In this document: in pieces, positions 1 to 13,547 of the stretch
Position numbering within the stretch: position 1 is the stretch's first letter
Layout of the letters: each line of letters opens with the position of its first letter
From: Glandiceps talaboti
Taxonomy: Eukaryota; Hemichordata; Enteropneusta; Spengelidae
Assembly (NCBI RefSeq): GCF_964340395.1
Contig: NC_135568.1
Coordinates: 1,247,501 to 1,311,500 of the forward strand
Reading direction: 5' to 3'
DNA length: 64,000 nt
Translations under genes and position numbers: made by a program
Notes under the pieces: generated by a model
Told to the model about the DNA's origin: nothing
The model's input: only the letters and a program-made list of their open reading frames with translations
Databases searched by the model: none

Positions 1-57
1 TAGTATCAAAATACCTATCTGTGTTGTTTTTTGCTGAGCTCTCTAGGTTATAAGTAA

Positions 58-520
58 CTAGGAAGGGTGATGTTTGGTGTGGTCTGACATAACAACCCTG
101 GGGTATTACACTCCAGGTATAGTAGAAACTGAACACAAAGACACTAGGAAGGGTGATGTTTGGTGTGGTCTGACATAACAACCCTGGGGTATTACACTCC
201 AGGTATAGTAGAATCCTAACACAAAGACACTAGGAAGGATGATGTTTGGTGTGGTCTGACATAACAACCCTGGGGTATTACACTCCAGGTATAGTAGAAA
301 CTGAACACAAAGACACTAGGAAGGGTGATGTTTGGTGTGGTCTGACATAACAACCCTGGGGTATTACACTCCAGGTATAGTAGAAACTGAACACAAAGAC
401 ACTAGGAAGGGTGATGTTTGGTGTGGTCTGACATAACAACCCTGGGGTATTACACTCCAGTTATAGTAGAAACTGAACACAAAGACACTGGGAGGGGTGA
501 TGTCTGGTGTGGTCTGACAT
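58..520. repeat. 86-bp minisatellite, about 5.4 copies
   Basis: The unit starting CTAGGAAGGGTGATGTTTGG recurs at 86-bp spacing with few changes. The last copy is more diverged (CTGGGAGGGGTGATGTC). The array abuts a transposon copy at 539. Confidence 0.95.
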
Positions 521-538
521 AACCTCAGTCTCTTACTG

Positions 539-750
539 CAGGGGTGAACAAATCCACTGGTCCTGGGTCCAGGACTAGCAATTTTTTTGGGCGGACCACA
601 CAAATTTTACCTTGTCTGGTCCGTTGGACCAGTACCTTACTGTTAATAACTATGCTAAAAAGTCGTCTGAATATACAGATTCATAGGTAAGATTTAATGT
701 TTTACATTAAAGGGATCTTGGACCACTAATTCTTTCAGCAGGACCACTAG
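539..750 (+). mobile_element. hAT-like MITE, copy 1, 3' end missing
   Basis: It begins CAGGGGTGAACAAAT and matches the element at 37034-37304 over about 210 bp, including TGGGCGGACCACACAAATTT and GTCGTCTGAATATACAGATT. The right terminal inverted repeat is absent. There is no coding capacity. Confidence 0.8.
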
Positions 751-1189
751 TACATAGTAGGAACACAGCTTGCAGTCATGGCATAACAAGTACATGAATA
801 CATGGCTACGCCTACATACATTTTACGTATACACACTGCTAACATCTCTGATCATCACTACCGTACATTCTGATTTCATCTATAAAATACCATCTGATCA
901 AATAATCAAGGAATGTAAAGATCCAATATTTGATTACAATTTTTTCCTTCATAGACATGTTAACAAATATACAATATATTATGTATATGTGCATGTACAT
1001 GTATGAAATATATTATTTAAGCATACAGGAAATATATGTCGTGTAAAACACGCTGTGAATGGAATACACCATACATGTACATGTACATACATGTATTGTA
1101 TGGTGGAATACAATAGTAAAGTCACATGTGTCGCATCACTGATACTAAGCAGATTAATTGAGGCACGGGTCATCCCATCATAATGTTCC

Positions 1190-1640
1190 TACTACATCAT
1201 GTATCTATTATTACACGCCTAAAAATACAAATTATGATGTATCTACAGACAGTAAGACAGGATGGGTATAAGTATTATTACACGCCTAAAAATACAAGTT
1301 ATGATGTATCTACAGACAGTAAGACAGGATGGGTATAAGTATTATTACATGCCTAAAAATACAAGTTATGATGTATCTACAGACAGTAAGACAGGATGGG
1401 TATAAGTATTATTACACGCCTAAAAATACAAGTTATGATGTATCTACAGACAGTAAGACAGGATGGGTATAAGTATTATTACACGCCTAAAAATACAAGT
1501 TATGATGTATCTACAGACAGTAAGACAGGATGGGTATAAGTATTATTACACGCCTAAAAATACAAGTTATGATGTATCTACAGACAGTAAGACAGGATGG
1601 GTATAAGTATTATTACACGCCTAAAAATACAAGTTATGAT
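1190..1640. repeat. 67-bp minisatellite, about 6.5 copies
   Basis: The unit contains ATTACACGCCTAAAAATACA and GACAGTAAGACAGGATGGGT. Copies at 1261, 1328, 1395 and onward are nearly identical. Confidence 0.95.
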
Positions 1641-1796
1641 GTAATGTATACAGAGTGTGAGACAGGAAAGGAAAAAGAGATGCCTTAATATATACATGTA
1701 CATGTTAAATGTGTATTTGGTTCATGTACATGTATACAGAATGCTGGTCAAATCACAGCCTAGAATTCAGCCATGTAGGGATTTGGTCTCACTTTT

Positions 1797-2165
1797 CTCC
1801 TACCACACCTGGCATTTTGCTTTCACTTTTCTCCTACATGTACCACGCCTGGCATTCTGCTCTCGCTATTCTCCTACCATGCCTGGCATTCTGCTCTCGC
1901 TATTCTCCTACCATGCCTGGCATTTTGCTCTCGCTATTCCCCTACCACGCCTGGCATTTTGCTCTCGCTATTCCCCTACTACGCCTGGCATTCTGCTCTC
2001 GCTATTCTCCTACCATGCCTGGCATTCTGCTCTCGCTATTCCCCTACCACGCCTGGCATTTTGCTCTCGCTATTCTCCTACCACGTCTGGCATTTCGCTC
2101 TCGCTATTCTCCTACCACGCCTGGCATTTTGCTCTCGCTATTCTCCTACCACACCTGGCATTTTG
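1797..2165. repeat. 34-bp minisatellite, about 11 copies
   Basis: The unit is built on CCTGGCATTTTGCTCTCGCT plus ATTCTCCTACCACG. Because 34 is not a multiple of 3 and the unit lacks stops, long overlapping reading frames appear in all three frames; these are not genes. Confidence 0.93.
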
Positions 2166-2753
2166 ACCTACTGCTTCAATGAAGCTATGGCCAGAAAACA
2201 ATCAAAAATTCTTTTTGGGTTTTTAATTCTTCCGCAGCTACGAGATGACATCAATAGGATCACCATATGATTAGAACCAAATTGGAAGGTTGAGTTGTGT
2301 GATATAAACATGATTAACATTAACATTTTGTCATTATTCCCCCCCCCCAAAAAAAAAGAAACAGTTTGTCTAAAATGGTGCGACAACGCGATTCTTCTTT
2401 TATTCTCAAAAAACCTGTCACTCAGTCTACTATTTGTGGCAGTTAGTGTTCATTTTATTTAGTACTTTAGAGCAAGTGTGTATCACTGTATGTGACCGAC
2501 CATTATAGCAAAATGCCACACATGAAGCAAAAGCAAAAACAAAATCTTCACATAACTGGATTCTAGGGTAGTGAAATCAAAACAGGACTAAGAATTCACT
2601 TGTACACAATAAATATATGACTTGCAGAATTTACCGCCTGCATAAATCTGTGCCCTTCACTGTCATACTTTCTATCCTGAAAGATGCCAAACATCTGAAC
2701 AATTTAACAAAGAATGGAAGTTCCAATGTATAATTAATTTTCTTCATATATCA

Positions 2754-2897
2754 TCATGTCAGTGCAGTAAGGTCGTATCTGCCTGTACACATCATGTCAA
2801 TGCAGTAAGGTTGTATCTGCCTATACACATTGTGTCAGTGCAGTAAGGTTGTATCTGCCTATACAATTGCATAACAGATACGACCTTACTGCACTGA
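2754..2897. repeat. Three 42-bp direct repeats ending in an inverted copy (23-bp stem hairpin)
   Basis: GTGCAGTAAGGTTGTATCTG occurs three times, then returns inverted. The arms 2835-2857 and 2875-2897 pair over 23 bases with one G-T type mismatch around a 17-base loop. Confidence 0.88.
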
Positions 2898-3432
2898 TGC
2901 AACGATATATACACCATGACGTCAAAGCAGGATGGACATTGGAAGTGTAAAGAGAATATCATGTGATGACTTGTGAGTCAGGAATATTTGACATCATATT
3001 TGACATGATACTGGTCACACACAAGTTCAAGGTCAATCGTGCTGTGATTCCATATAAAGTACCCTACTTCTTGCATATTTGTTAGAGTATCATACTAGAC
3101 TTGTTGTGTGTATAGTTACATCAAGACTGTTACTCAACTTGTGTCCAAAATATCATCCACACACATCTATAACTTATATAAATCATACTTTCTCCTACTG
3201 ACACTGACCTTATTCCAGATTTTCCCAACTTGTGGTTTTTTGTGTACAAGCAAATACACCCTCATCCCCATCCCCACTCCCATCCTCACCCCCACCTTCC
3301 CCACCCCTGTAGAAAGAGGATTAACTTAACTTGAAGGGAAACATAGATGAGGTTGGTTTTATCAGCTACATGTATATTTCTTTATCTTATGGGACCAAGA
3401 AAAGTCCTTTTCACCAACTCTATTATTTCTCT

Positions 3433-3436
<4 letters not shown>

Positions 3437-3472
<36 letters not shown>
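3437..3472. repeat. (TA)n microsatellite
   Basis: Uninterrupted TA dinucleotides. The flanking 2900-4000 bp contain nothing I can call. Confidence 0.95.
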
Positions 3473-3475
<3 letters not shown>

Positions 3476-4024
3476 GCAAATATGGTTAGAATAGGTCTGC
3501 TCTGTACTGAAATGGGGGCATTCTGGGAAGCAAACAACACTAGGTTTTACACATCTCTTAAAATGCTTGGCCTCAGCATTGTTTGGACAAAAAATGGGCA
3601 AGAATCAATTGTTCGGTATGCAGGTTTAGGAACTATTGGTACTTCAAGTATTTCAACTCCTCTGGATAACAACAAACAAAATGTATGTGGCCCTGAAAAT
3701 ATCTTGAAAAACAACTTGTTGACATCATGACCTATCAAGACTATACAGGATGCTATATACATATTAAAATTACATATACATTTTGTACATGGTACCCTGG
3801 TTTTTTACAAACCATTGTTAGACACTGCAGGAGGCAAACAAATGACCTGCCATAATGTTCTTGGCTTCACTATGCTTTGTATCATTTTATATATTTATAG
3901 GCCTGATAAGAACTAACAACATTCCACTTATGAAGTAATTTCTGAATAATTCAGAATTCATTTACATATTTTTGGTTGAAAAAATTCGTAATTTTCCTAT
4001 CAATTTATTGAGATTTTGTGGTTA

Positions 4025-4790
4025 CTATAGAACAGGACAGTATGGATTCCAGGTTACAAATAGCCATGCTATAATACTGCAGTACAGGACAGCATGGATT
4101 CAAGGCTACAAATAGCCATGCTATACTCTAGAACAGGACTGCATGCATCCCAGGCATATAGCCATGCTTTAATACTGCAGTACAGGACAGTATGGATTCC
4201 AGGTTACAAATAGCCATGCGATACTGTAGAACAGGTCAGTATGGATTCCAGGCTACAAATAGCCATGTTATACTGTAGAACAGGGCTGCATGCATTCCGG
4301 GATGCAAATAACCATGCTATACTGTAGAACAGGACAGTATGGATTCCAGGTTACAAATAACCATGCGATACTGTAGAACTGGACAGTATGGATTCCAGGC
4401 TACAAATAGCCATGTTATACTGTAGAACAGGGCTGCATGCATTCTGGGCTGCAAACAGACATGCTATACTGTAGAACAGGTCAGTATGGATTCCAGGCTA
4501 CAAATAGCCATGTTATACTGTAGAACAGGACAGTATGGATTCCAGGCTACAAATAACCATGCGATACTGTAGAACAGGACAGTATGGATTCCAGGCTACA
4601 AATAGCCATGTTATACTGTAGAACAGGACTGCATGCATTCTGGGCTGCAAACAGACATGCTATACTGTAGAACAGGTCAGTATGGATTCCAGGCTACAAA
4701 TAGCCATGCTACACTGTAGAACAGGGCTGCATGCATTCCGGGTCACAAACAGACATGCTATACTGTACTGTACTATACTGTAGAACAGGA
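4025..4790. repeat. About 50-bp minisatellite, about 15 diverged copies
   Basis: The units contain CAGTATGGATTCCAGGCTAC and AAATAGCCATG, alternating with a variant carrying GGGCTGCATGCATTC. The alternation suggests a higher-order repeat. Confidence 0.92.
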
Positions 4791-5707
4791 CAGTGTTGAT
4801 TCCAGACTAGTAACATCCCTGGTGTCCAAGATGCACTTTGCAACTGACCAGTCATGGGGATCAAATACTTTGACAAGGCAATGTAGAATTAACTTGTTTA
4901 TATTCCTTTCACAATGAAACATTTGTTGACAGCAATAAACAGCCGTAGGACATTCCAATACATTCTATAGATATTCACAATATACAATGTATTGACCACT
5001 GTGTGCAATACATCACTACACAACATAATAGCTAAAAACTTGTATACAATGTACATGTACATGGTACACAGAGCTGAAACGTCTAACTGAATTCATGTTA
5101 ACACATGACAACACACAACAATCTTGAGCCATACATGTATAACATGCCTGAAATAAACGCAATTCTAACTTTGTATCTATGTTCCTGAAGGGTGGTCCTT
5201 AATTTTCATATTTTTTCACGACCAAACTGACCCTATTGTATTTCTTCAATTTACAAAATAATTGAAAAACCAATGTCCTGTATGGCAAGATAAGAAATAA
5301 TATAGTTATTGATGGCATGTTACATGTAGACTGAGATTTATTGTTGCTTGCACTTCATATTGTAGTGGTTTATACTACTGTCAAATGGTGTAAATGACAA
5401 CGATATAGAGTGTAAACAACACTGAATGTTTCAGTTTAAACAATAACAATATTACATGTAAGATGGTGACATGACAAGCTCATATCATTCATCACTTAAA
5501 TTTAGGCTTTCTGATACATTAACACAAATAGTTCATAGTTACCTTGACTTTACTGTAAAATTGTCATTTCTAAAGGCAACCAGACTGTGGACGTGGACCC
5601 CAAAAACAAATATACAGAGAAATAAAAGACAACAGGCAACAACTACAGATACAATACAAGATAAATGGAAACACCTACAGTTACATTAAACACCACTTTG
5701 TTCGTTG

Positions 5708-6352
5708 CCAAACTGACATCCAGGTAGAGGGACTTTCTACAATGACAAACTGACATCCAGGTAGAGGGACTTTCTACAATGACAAACTGACATCCAGGTA
5801 GAGGGACTTTCTACAATGACAAACTGACATCCAGGTAGAGGGACTTTCTACAATGACAAACTGACATCCAGGTAGAGGGACTTTCTACAATGACAAACTG
5901 ACATCCAGGTAGAGGGACTTTCTACAATGACAAACTGACATCCAGGTAGAGGGACTTTCTACAATGACAAACTGACATCCAGGTAGAGGAACTTTCTACG
6001 ATGACAAACTGACATCCAGGTAGAGGGACTTTCTACAATGACAAACTGACATCCAGGTAGAGGGACTTTCTACAATGACAAACTGACATCCAGGTAGAGG
6101 GACTTTCTACAATGACAAACTGACATCCAGGTACAGGGACTTTCTACAATGACAAACTGACATCCAGGTAGAGGAACTTTCTACGATGACAAACTGACAT
6201 CCAGGTAGAGGGACTTTCTACAATGACAAACTGACATCCAGGTAGAGGGACTTTCTACAATGACAAACTGACATCCAGGTAGAGGGACTTTCTACAATGA
6301 CAAACTGACATCCAGGTAGAGGGACTTTCTACAATGACAAACTGACATCCAG
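5708..6352. repeat. 37-bp minisatellite, about 17 copies
   Basis: The unit is TGACATCCAGGTAGAGGGAC plus TTTCTACAATGACAAAC. Copies are almost identical, with rare changes (GGAACTTTCTACG twice, GTACAGG once). The two GGAACTTTCTACG variants lie five units apart (near 5990 and 6175), which hints at block duplication. Confidence 0.96.
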
Positions 6353-8940
6353 GGATTTTCATAATCAAACTTCTCTCACAAGTAGCTCATGGTAATGGTT
6401 TGCAATCTGACTATTAAAATTCTTCAAATGCTTGTTTATAAAAACAAGTGAAATATCAAATGACAATGAGTTCCAAATAGAATAAACGGTATATTTACAT
6501 TTTGTAAGTCAATACACTTTAATTAAACAATAGCAGAAAACATGAATAACTCAACTCATACAACTAACACAACTTGTCACGTAACAATACTTTTTATGAC
6601 ACATGCATATCAATACATATATATCAGAGATAGGTTATTAATACAGATAAAACTTATTTATTTTGCAATAAACTTTGATTTTATGATTGCTACCTGCATA
6701 AAATAGTTACTGCATATTTACAGATGTACATACATGTACAGTATCACAGACTGACAGTGACATACTCAAACAGGTGATTTGTATCTTTCAAACCTATCAC
6801 CACCAACTGAGAAACTAATATAAAGTTTTTCATGTCCAACAATGCACATTTCTTGCAAACAATACCCTGACCTTTGGGGTGACCTTTTTCTTTTTGAATG
6901 TTCAGATCAAGAAAACACTAATTCTGTGTTTGGCATTTGTCTGAAAAAGTTTAGAACACTTTTCAAAACTATAGTATCAATTTCGCTAATGTCATTTTGT
7001 CACTAGCAAGTGTACAAACAAGACAAGATATAATTACTAATGTAGCCATGGCAGTGGCCATCAATCATAGCTACAACATGGTACTGAGGACCCATCAATC
7101 AAAACATCATGCCATATTTGTTGTGGCCAATTTAACTTTTTTGTTGTTTCTCCAATATAACTAACTAATGGAACAGACCAGATTAGCATTACCATTTCGA
7201 CGTGAAAAGCAGTTGTCTGACAAAGCTGTAGAAAAAGTTGATCAAGAACGAATAATCAGGTAATCCTTATAGCTCCACTGATAAGTTAACACTAGGGGGG
7301 CTCCACACTGCAAAATATAGTCCGTTCCTGGGCCGCTGTCAGTTTTAGTCTCACCTAAAAGTACTGTGTGAAAGCGTTAAGGTGGTCTAAGTCCGACTTT
7401 TAATAGTTCGGACCAAAAAGGCTGACCAAGCCCAGACTATAATATAGGCCGGACCAGATTTGTCAATGTGAAGGCATTTAGAGTGGACTCGGTCCTAAAT
7501 CATACCCTCACTGGTGACCACTCTGCATTAAGAGGCCTAGGACCATACTTCACTTCAGACTTTTGAGGTCTTTTCATGAGATCTCCTTGACAGAAGAGAT
7601 TTATCATCAAGCTACATGTACAGTCTAGACTCCAAACCATCAAGTTTGGTACAAATGTGAAAGTGATGTTTTAGAATTGTCTGAAACAAGGTATACAAAT
7701 ATGGTTTATGCATTGTAAGAAATTTTTACATTACTTAATACAGCAGTAACCATATACATGAACTCTTTCAAAACATATCTCTACTAGAAACAGTCTGGTT
7801 TCAAATTCAGTTCTCTCCAAAACAGAATAATGCAATTATTTTCTGTTTGAAAAAAATTTCCAACTAAATAGTTAGACCCTGAAGACACATTTCCATCAAA
7901 TACAAAATGTCCCAAAGCCATCAGAACAATTCCTCCGACTCTATTTACAGCTAAACCCCACCCACCCACCCACCCACCCACCCACCCCTATGCCCAAATG
8001 AAAGATTTCCATACTATGACCACAGCCATCAATCCACACAACTACACTTATGGACAGGCAAGTGAACTGGCAGATGGTTAGACAGACAGATAGCCAGACA
8101 CACAGACACTTTACGTATACCATGCCTACAGAACCACTGAACCATAAATTCAGTTCTAATTGAATTTTTAATGCCACATATGTAATTGAAATATAATTAA
8201 ATCTCATTAGTAATTCTGTTTAATTTTTAATGAATTAAACTTTAAATGTCAAGTTACTATTGAATAAATGACACTTGTGGCTGAGCAAGTTACATGTCTG
8301 CAAATTAGACAGAATCATCAGTCCTCATGGAACACCACAAAGTACACGTGTACTTATTCCAAAACTGTGAATAATTGATACCATTGTAGAGAGTTGACCA
8401 AACTTTTCTGTTATAATTATCATAACTGTTTTAAAATGGGGTTCAAAGGTTTAGAATACCACTAATATTTAAGTACTGGGTTTTTGGGGTTGTATTTTTA
8501 AGGTTATTAGTGAAAGGGTAAAACCACTAAAATGTATGTATTATTTAAGCTACCATATTTGTTAATGTTATCAGAATAGTGTCAATAAACAAACAATCTA
8601 TAAAAAAAATTTCTGAACATACTACATTCTGTATCTGTAAGAATGATATAATCTAGTCTGAAATTACTTACTGATACATATTTTGAAATGTTCATCACGA
8701 TCACAAAGATGGCAGCTGTACCTATCGGGGCATGAAGACTTAAATACTGGTAGGAAGATACAGGTATACACATGTAAAACTGTTATCATTTTAATTAATA
8801 CAACATCCTTTCCTATCATACATGTACACACCCAGTGTGATTCATTCAAAGAAATTAACAATTTTGGCTGAAGGAAATGAGTTGATGTTTATAACCTTTG
8901 ACCTTCCCAAGACATCTAAATATTTGTGGGTATATCTGTA
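6353..8940. other. No gene recognised; non-coding
   Basis: AT-rich sequence with a (CCCA)n run at about 7957-7988. A CpG-bearing patch around 7290-7560 has repeated GTCCG/CGGACC motifs and may be an old transposon. I found no coding exon. Confidence 0.6.
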
Positions 8941-8959
8941 TAAAATTTAAATACATTGA

Positions 8960-9370
8960 TTGACCATTTGTACAATCATAATTATGATTTATCAATCACA
9001 CTCATGATTTCGCGTTTCATAAATACCAATCACAATCATGATTAGTAATCACACAGTAATCATGCCTCGAACCATGATTGACGCGATTACAAGATTGCGG
9101 ACAACATAATATCATAAGGGCATCGTAAGCATGTGGTTCACGGCAAGTCAGAAATTACGAAAAAAACATTATCAATACAAATTGTGTTCAGTGAGATAGG
9201 TAATTTGTTATCATTGTAATCATTTTGAAGATTTAAATCATTTAATTTATAGGAAATGTGTGAATGTAAATAATCATGATCATGATAGAGCATTTTGTTT
9301 ACAACCTCATTTTGCGATATAACGTCAGATTAATCGCAATCATGATTGGGCAAATCGAACGCATCCCTGG
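8960..9370. repeat. Region with repeated AATCATGATT palindromes
   Basis: AATCATGATT-like palindromes recur (near 8982, 9005, 9035, 9073, 9275 and 9342), mixed with CpG-containing sequence unlike the surroundings. It is probably a remnant of a transposon. No reading frame of note. Confidence 0.5.
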
Positions 9371-9593
9371 TACATGATCAACTAGAGAAAAGACTCTTGT
9401 CGAGCTGGACATGGATGCTAGCAAAAAGTCCTTAGCAAAAAAAAAAAACTTTCTTGTGTACACACTTTCTCTGATTGACAATGAACTATAATTCAATTAA
9501 TTCACTTAAAATTAACCACTTACGTTTATACCAATACAAAAGACATATCCACCTCAAACATGCATGTAGTAATACTGACGTAATGTTATGTAG

Positions 9594-9690
9594 TGTGTGG
9601 TGTGGTGTGTGGTGGAGTAGGGTGGGGTGGGCTGTAATGCAGTGTGGTTCAGTATGGTGTGGTGCCATTCGGTTTGGTATGGTGTGAAGT
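9594..9690. repeat. GTGTGG-type low-complexity repeat
   Basis: Irregular TGTGG/GTGGG motifs. A short CA-rich stretch follows at about 9820-9862. Confidence 0.85.
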
Positions 9691-10439
9691 TCAATTCATT
9701 CATTGACAAAGTAATAAAGTTCCCAAGGCCTTTTGCAAAGTTCCAGTACAATTTCACTCATACAAGGGCATGAAGCTATACTACAGCCATGCTACATGTA
9801 ATTAACCCCCCACTCCACATACACACACGTGCGCACACACACGCATGCACATACACACATTTTCTATAGAAGCACAAACCCCTACTGAGAACACAAAGTC
9901 TTCACATCAACAGCAATTTGTTATCAAAATGTGTATGCTCATGTTTCCTGTTGTTGTTTTGTGTTGTTTCCAATTGTTGAATGGTTAGATACCAGTGTCA
10001 CATCATTTTAGTTGATTATTGACAACATTTATTAGAAGACAAATATTGGTTTTATTGGCCACTGACCTTGAGAAACTGAATTTTGTGGATCAGTGTGCCC
10101 TTTAATGATAGTTATCATTAGAGGCCACACTGTCCTGTAATCTGATTCTTTCCTATTTTAACATATACTGAAAGTGTCACGGAAAAATATGAAGTTGAAA
10201 TACATGACGTGCAGTATGTGTCCAGGGTTAGAAAATCACAAATTTATTCTCCTACAAATGTAAATATCCCAAAGTAATATTTCCCTACAAAATTCTTGAT
10301 ATATGTCAAAAGAGTTTGTACATATTATAACTTACATAGTGCAAAACTTATAAAATCATAACCATATGTATTATTTCTAAAAGAGGAAGTTAGAGGGTCA
10401 TTTAGTTTCGTGATGACTAATCTGACACCAACTCTTGTA

Positions 10440-10970
10440 AAATTTCAAGTGTTTGTAATATTGCATGGCCATGGATAGAAGTTATTTAGTCCTTCAGTGC
10501 AATCATAGCAGTGACAAGTATTCACTCAGTTATCAACATTATGGACAATGAGCAATTCCAATGTACAATCTTTTCTGACACTTGGAAGGGGGTGAGGGTA
10601 CAAAAGTACATAGTCTCACCACGTATCAGTCTGTAATTCAAGTGTTTGTAATATTGCATGGCCATAGATAGGAATTATTTAGTCCTTCAGTGCAATCATA
10701 GCAGTGACAATTATTCACTCAGTAATCAACATTATGGACGATAAGTATTTCCAATGAACAATCATTTCAGATTCTCAGGTGGGGGTACAAAAGTATGTAG
10801 TCTCGCCACCTATCAGTGTGTCATTCAAGTGTTAATTGTAGTATAGTATGGCCAAGGCAAGGGATCCTTTACTAGTTCTACTCCTTCAGTGCTCTTAGCT
10901 GTAACAATTTTTGACTTAGTAATCAACATTATGGAAAATAAGAACCATTTCTAATGTATCTTTTCAGATT
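10440..10970. repeat. About 196-bp tandem repeat, 2.7 diverged copies
   Basis: CAAGTGTTTGTAATATTGCA and TAGTCCTTCAGTGCAATCAT occur near 10445 and again near 10640. A third, more diverged copy begins near 10825. The copies are not coding. Confidence 0.88.
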
Positions 10971-11599
10971 TTCAACTAATATCATGTATATGATATTCCT
11001 TCATTGAGTAATCAGTGAATAGTATGAGTTTAATTTTACGTACAACCTTTTCAGATTTTCAGAGAGTTCAAAATTAACTTACCTTACACATGCTATATGC
11101 ATCAGTCCCATTTTTTTGTGTGTGTTATTTTCAAAAAATTACATTACATAATAGTAAATCAGTTTACTTCTTTCAGTTCCAATTTTTTTTTTGCTCTCTC
11201 TAGAGACTTGCCATGTTCATATGTTTAAGTCTTGTCTAAGTAACTTACATATTCTCAAGAATAATCAAATTGCTTATTTCTTGAAGATTAAATTAACACG
11301 ATTTAATTATGCAAAGAACTGGTTTACTTTGAACTTAAGATCATACAAATGTATTGGTAATAATTATATGATAGATGGATCTATAGACTATAACCTCATG
11401 GTTGCATTTTTGTTTGTTACATCCACCTCCTTATGCTCCTCCCTTTTCACTTGTGTATTTACTGTTTAAGGTCATTGTAAGGCCATGAATCACGTTGTAA
11501 ACAATGGGAATGAAACAATAGAAAAGTTGCCAATTATCAATTGTATTGATTTGAAAGAATTCAAGGACTTGACTCTTGTAAAAGCCTTGGTTAGTTCCC
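10971..11599. other. No gene recognised
   Basis: AT-rich sequence between the 196-bp repeat and the PDE12 promoter. The longest open frame (11191-11469, 92 codons) is Lys/Asn/Phe-rich with no recognisable domain or splice context. Confidence 0.55.
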
Positions 11600-12654
11600 C
11601 ACATGTCTATACCCGTTCTTGTAACTTCTACACGGGCGACGAATGCACACTTATCGAAAGACACTCATGATGTGAAATTACGCACTTGGAATCTATTAAA
11701 GTACTGTGGCGAACGTATAATGGCCTTTTGTTGTCATGAACCCTGGGAATGTGAAGAGAGAACACACGGATGGGCGGTTGTTTGTCAACCTACGATTCAA
11801 ATGAGCGCAATAATGACTCCCATTGAAATGTAGGCCTCTATTGAAATACAGACCATTTTAACCCCCGCACCCATTTACGTTCGCCAGGACATCTACAGTA
11901 TAGTAAAAGTGGGTCTACCTCTACCCACCATACTTCCTACTACGTAGATGGGTGTGTAGAGTCAAAATATTCGATTTCGGGCGGAGCACTGTACGGTTTC
12001 ACTGCTCCCAGACATTGTAAACAACGACATGTGCTTGCCAAGTCACGTGCAGTTTGGTTGAAAAAATGGCGAATTTGCATACAGCCAGAGTTGAGCGCGA
12101 AACGCCCCCCACTCGAAAAATCTTCCTAACCCCAAATTCAAACATGAAACCTGGTCATAATTTTAACACAAACTAGGTCAGATATAAATCTTAAATTATG
12201 TAACCGTTTACTTACCGTGACCGCCTTTTTTTCTGTGGAATTTCGTGTAAAACTGAGGATCATACACGCCCGTTCAACCATAGGCAGATGCCATAATTCA
12301 TGACAAACACTGAATCGTGTACTGCAGTCAGCGACGGAGATTGACGTTGCCTTGTTTACAACTCCTGCGTTGGTACAAAAACAGATATTTCCGTCGAAAT
12401 TTTCTAAAAACACGCCTCCCTTGAACACCACAATACCTATGCATACAATTTCGTCGAAAATTTTCGCAAATGGCGACTACAATGACTGAAAATCTTCCCA
12501 ATTTTCGTATCCCTGGTACAAGATCTGCAATCGGCGAGGGCGCTTGTTAAAAGAAGTTGAGGAAAGAGGGTAACATACCAACACATAAACAGTTTATTAC
12601 ACATGTGTTGCAGTTCGCTGACGAAACCACGAGCAATCCTAGAAAGTATTATCC
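11600..12654 (+). promoter_or_regulatory. CpG-richer promoter region of PDE12, possibly bidirectional
   Basis: Around 11.6-12.65 kb CpG dinucleotides become noticeably more frequent than in the AT-rich flanks. The stretch carries a perfect E-box CACGTG at 12044-12049 and two ATGGCG motifs (near 12065 and 12470) like those at housekeeping starts. I see no TATA box placed to serve the 12655 start. On the - strand a perfect GTAAGT donor lies at 12215-12210 after CpG-rich sequence, so a divergent non-coding first exon is possible. The transcription start was not determined. Confidence 0.5.
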
Positions 12655-13547
12655 ATGTTTGCAAGGACTTGTAATTCATTTTTGCGGCACTTTATTCCCT
12701 TGACGAGATCTAGTTTCGGCATGGCAGACGTGATGCATAGATTGACTGTCAGATGTGTGCCAGCTGAGGAAAACATGGAAATTTCGTTTGTACATCGCGA
12801 CCGGCAGACGAATCTTCTCCGTGGGCAAAGTGAGACCCTTGGCAAGTCACTGTCTAGAATTGGTCACAACATCAAAAAAGCGTCAGAGAAAAAAAAGAAA
12901 AGTAAGAAACTGAAAAATGATAACGGAAAGGCAGTACAACCTGCTGATGAAGAAGTGTTAGTGTCTTTATTCGTAAATAATGATAAAATTTCAGACGACC
13001 TAGCAAATAGAGACGCTTGGAAAGATGGAGCGGTCTTACACATTGGAGTAGATAAATATCACGTAGAAAGAAATCCACCGACAATCAAACATTTAACCCT
13101 ACCAGATTCTATAATGGCAGGTTTTCCTGTCTATCCAAGGATTGGATTAGAATTCGGACACGTTGATGACAGTGAGTTTACTTGGTATAAGGAACTGAAA
13201 AGTGATGAAACGGATGCCAAAATGGAGACTGATCGACTTGATGATGATGCGGTTGCTATGGAAACGGCATCCCCCAAAAGTGACACAAGCACAGTTTCTA
13301 AAAAGATTCTTAAAATTCAAATCGAATCCTCTTCAGAGGATTGGGTTGAAGTGATGAAAGGGAAAGTATTCCAACCTCAAATTTCTGACGTAGGATTCAA
13401 AATCAAAGTAAACTGTGAACCAAAGAATGGACAACGGCGAGGTAATTCCAAAGAAAGGATTTCAGATTGTGAGATATCAGCTGGCCCTGGAGTATGTCCA
13501 TTTGAAAATAGACATTTGTACACTCAAAAACGGGTTGGCAATGATGG
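12655..13547 (+). CDS. PDE12: PDE12 exon 1: presequence and N-terminal domain
   Basis: This exon encodes residues 1-297 and ends in a perfect GTAAGT donor at 13548, leaving two bases of a Gly codon. Residues 1-22 resemble a mitochondrial targeting peptide. The rest is the N-terminal domain of the family, recognisable by LTVRCVPAEE, DAWKDGAVLHIG, VERNPP and MAGFPVYPRIGLEFG. A lysine-rich stretch (around residues 80-95) and an acidic, Ser/Thr-rich linker (around 180-220) are less conserved. It closes with GPGVCPFENRHLYT, which precedes the catalytic domain in PDE12. Confidence 0.95.

Noticed and set aside
1657-2270. Overlapping open frames of 103-169 codons rich in Trp-His-Phe-Ala repeats
   Set aside because: They are the 34-bp minisatellite read in its three frames; no domain, no splice context.
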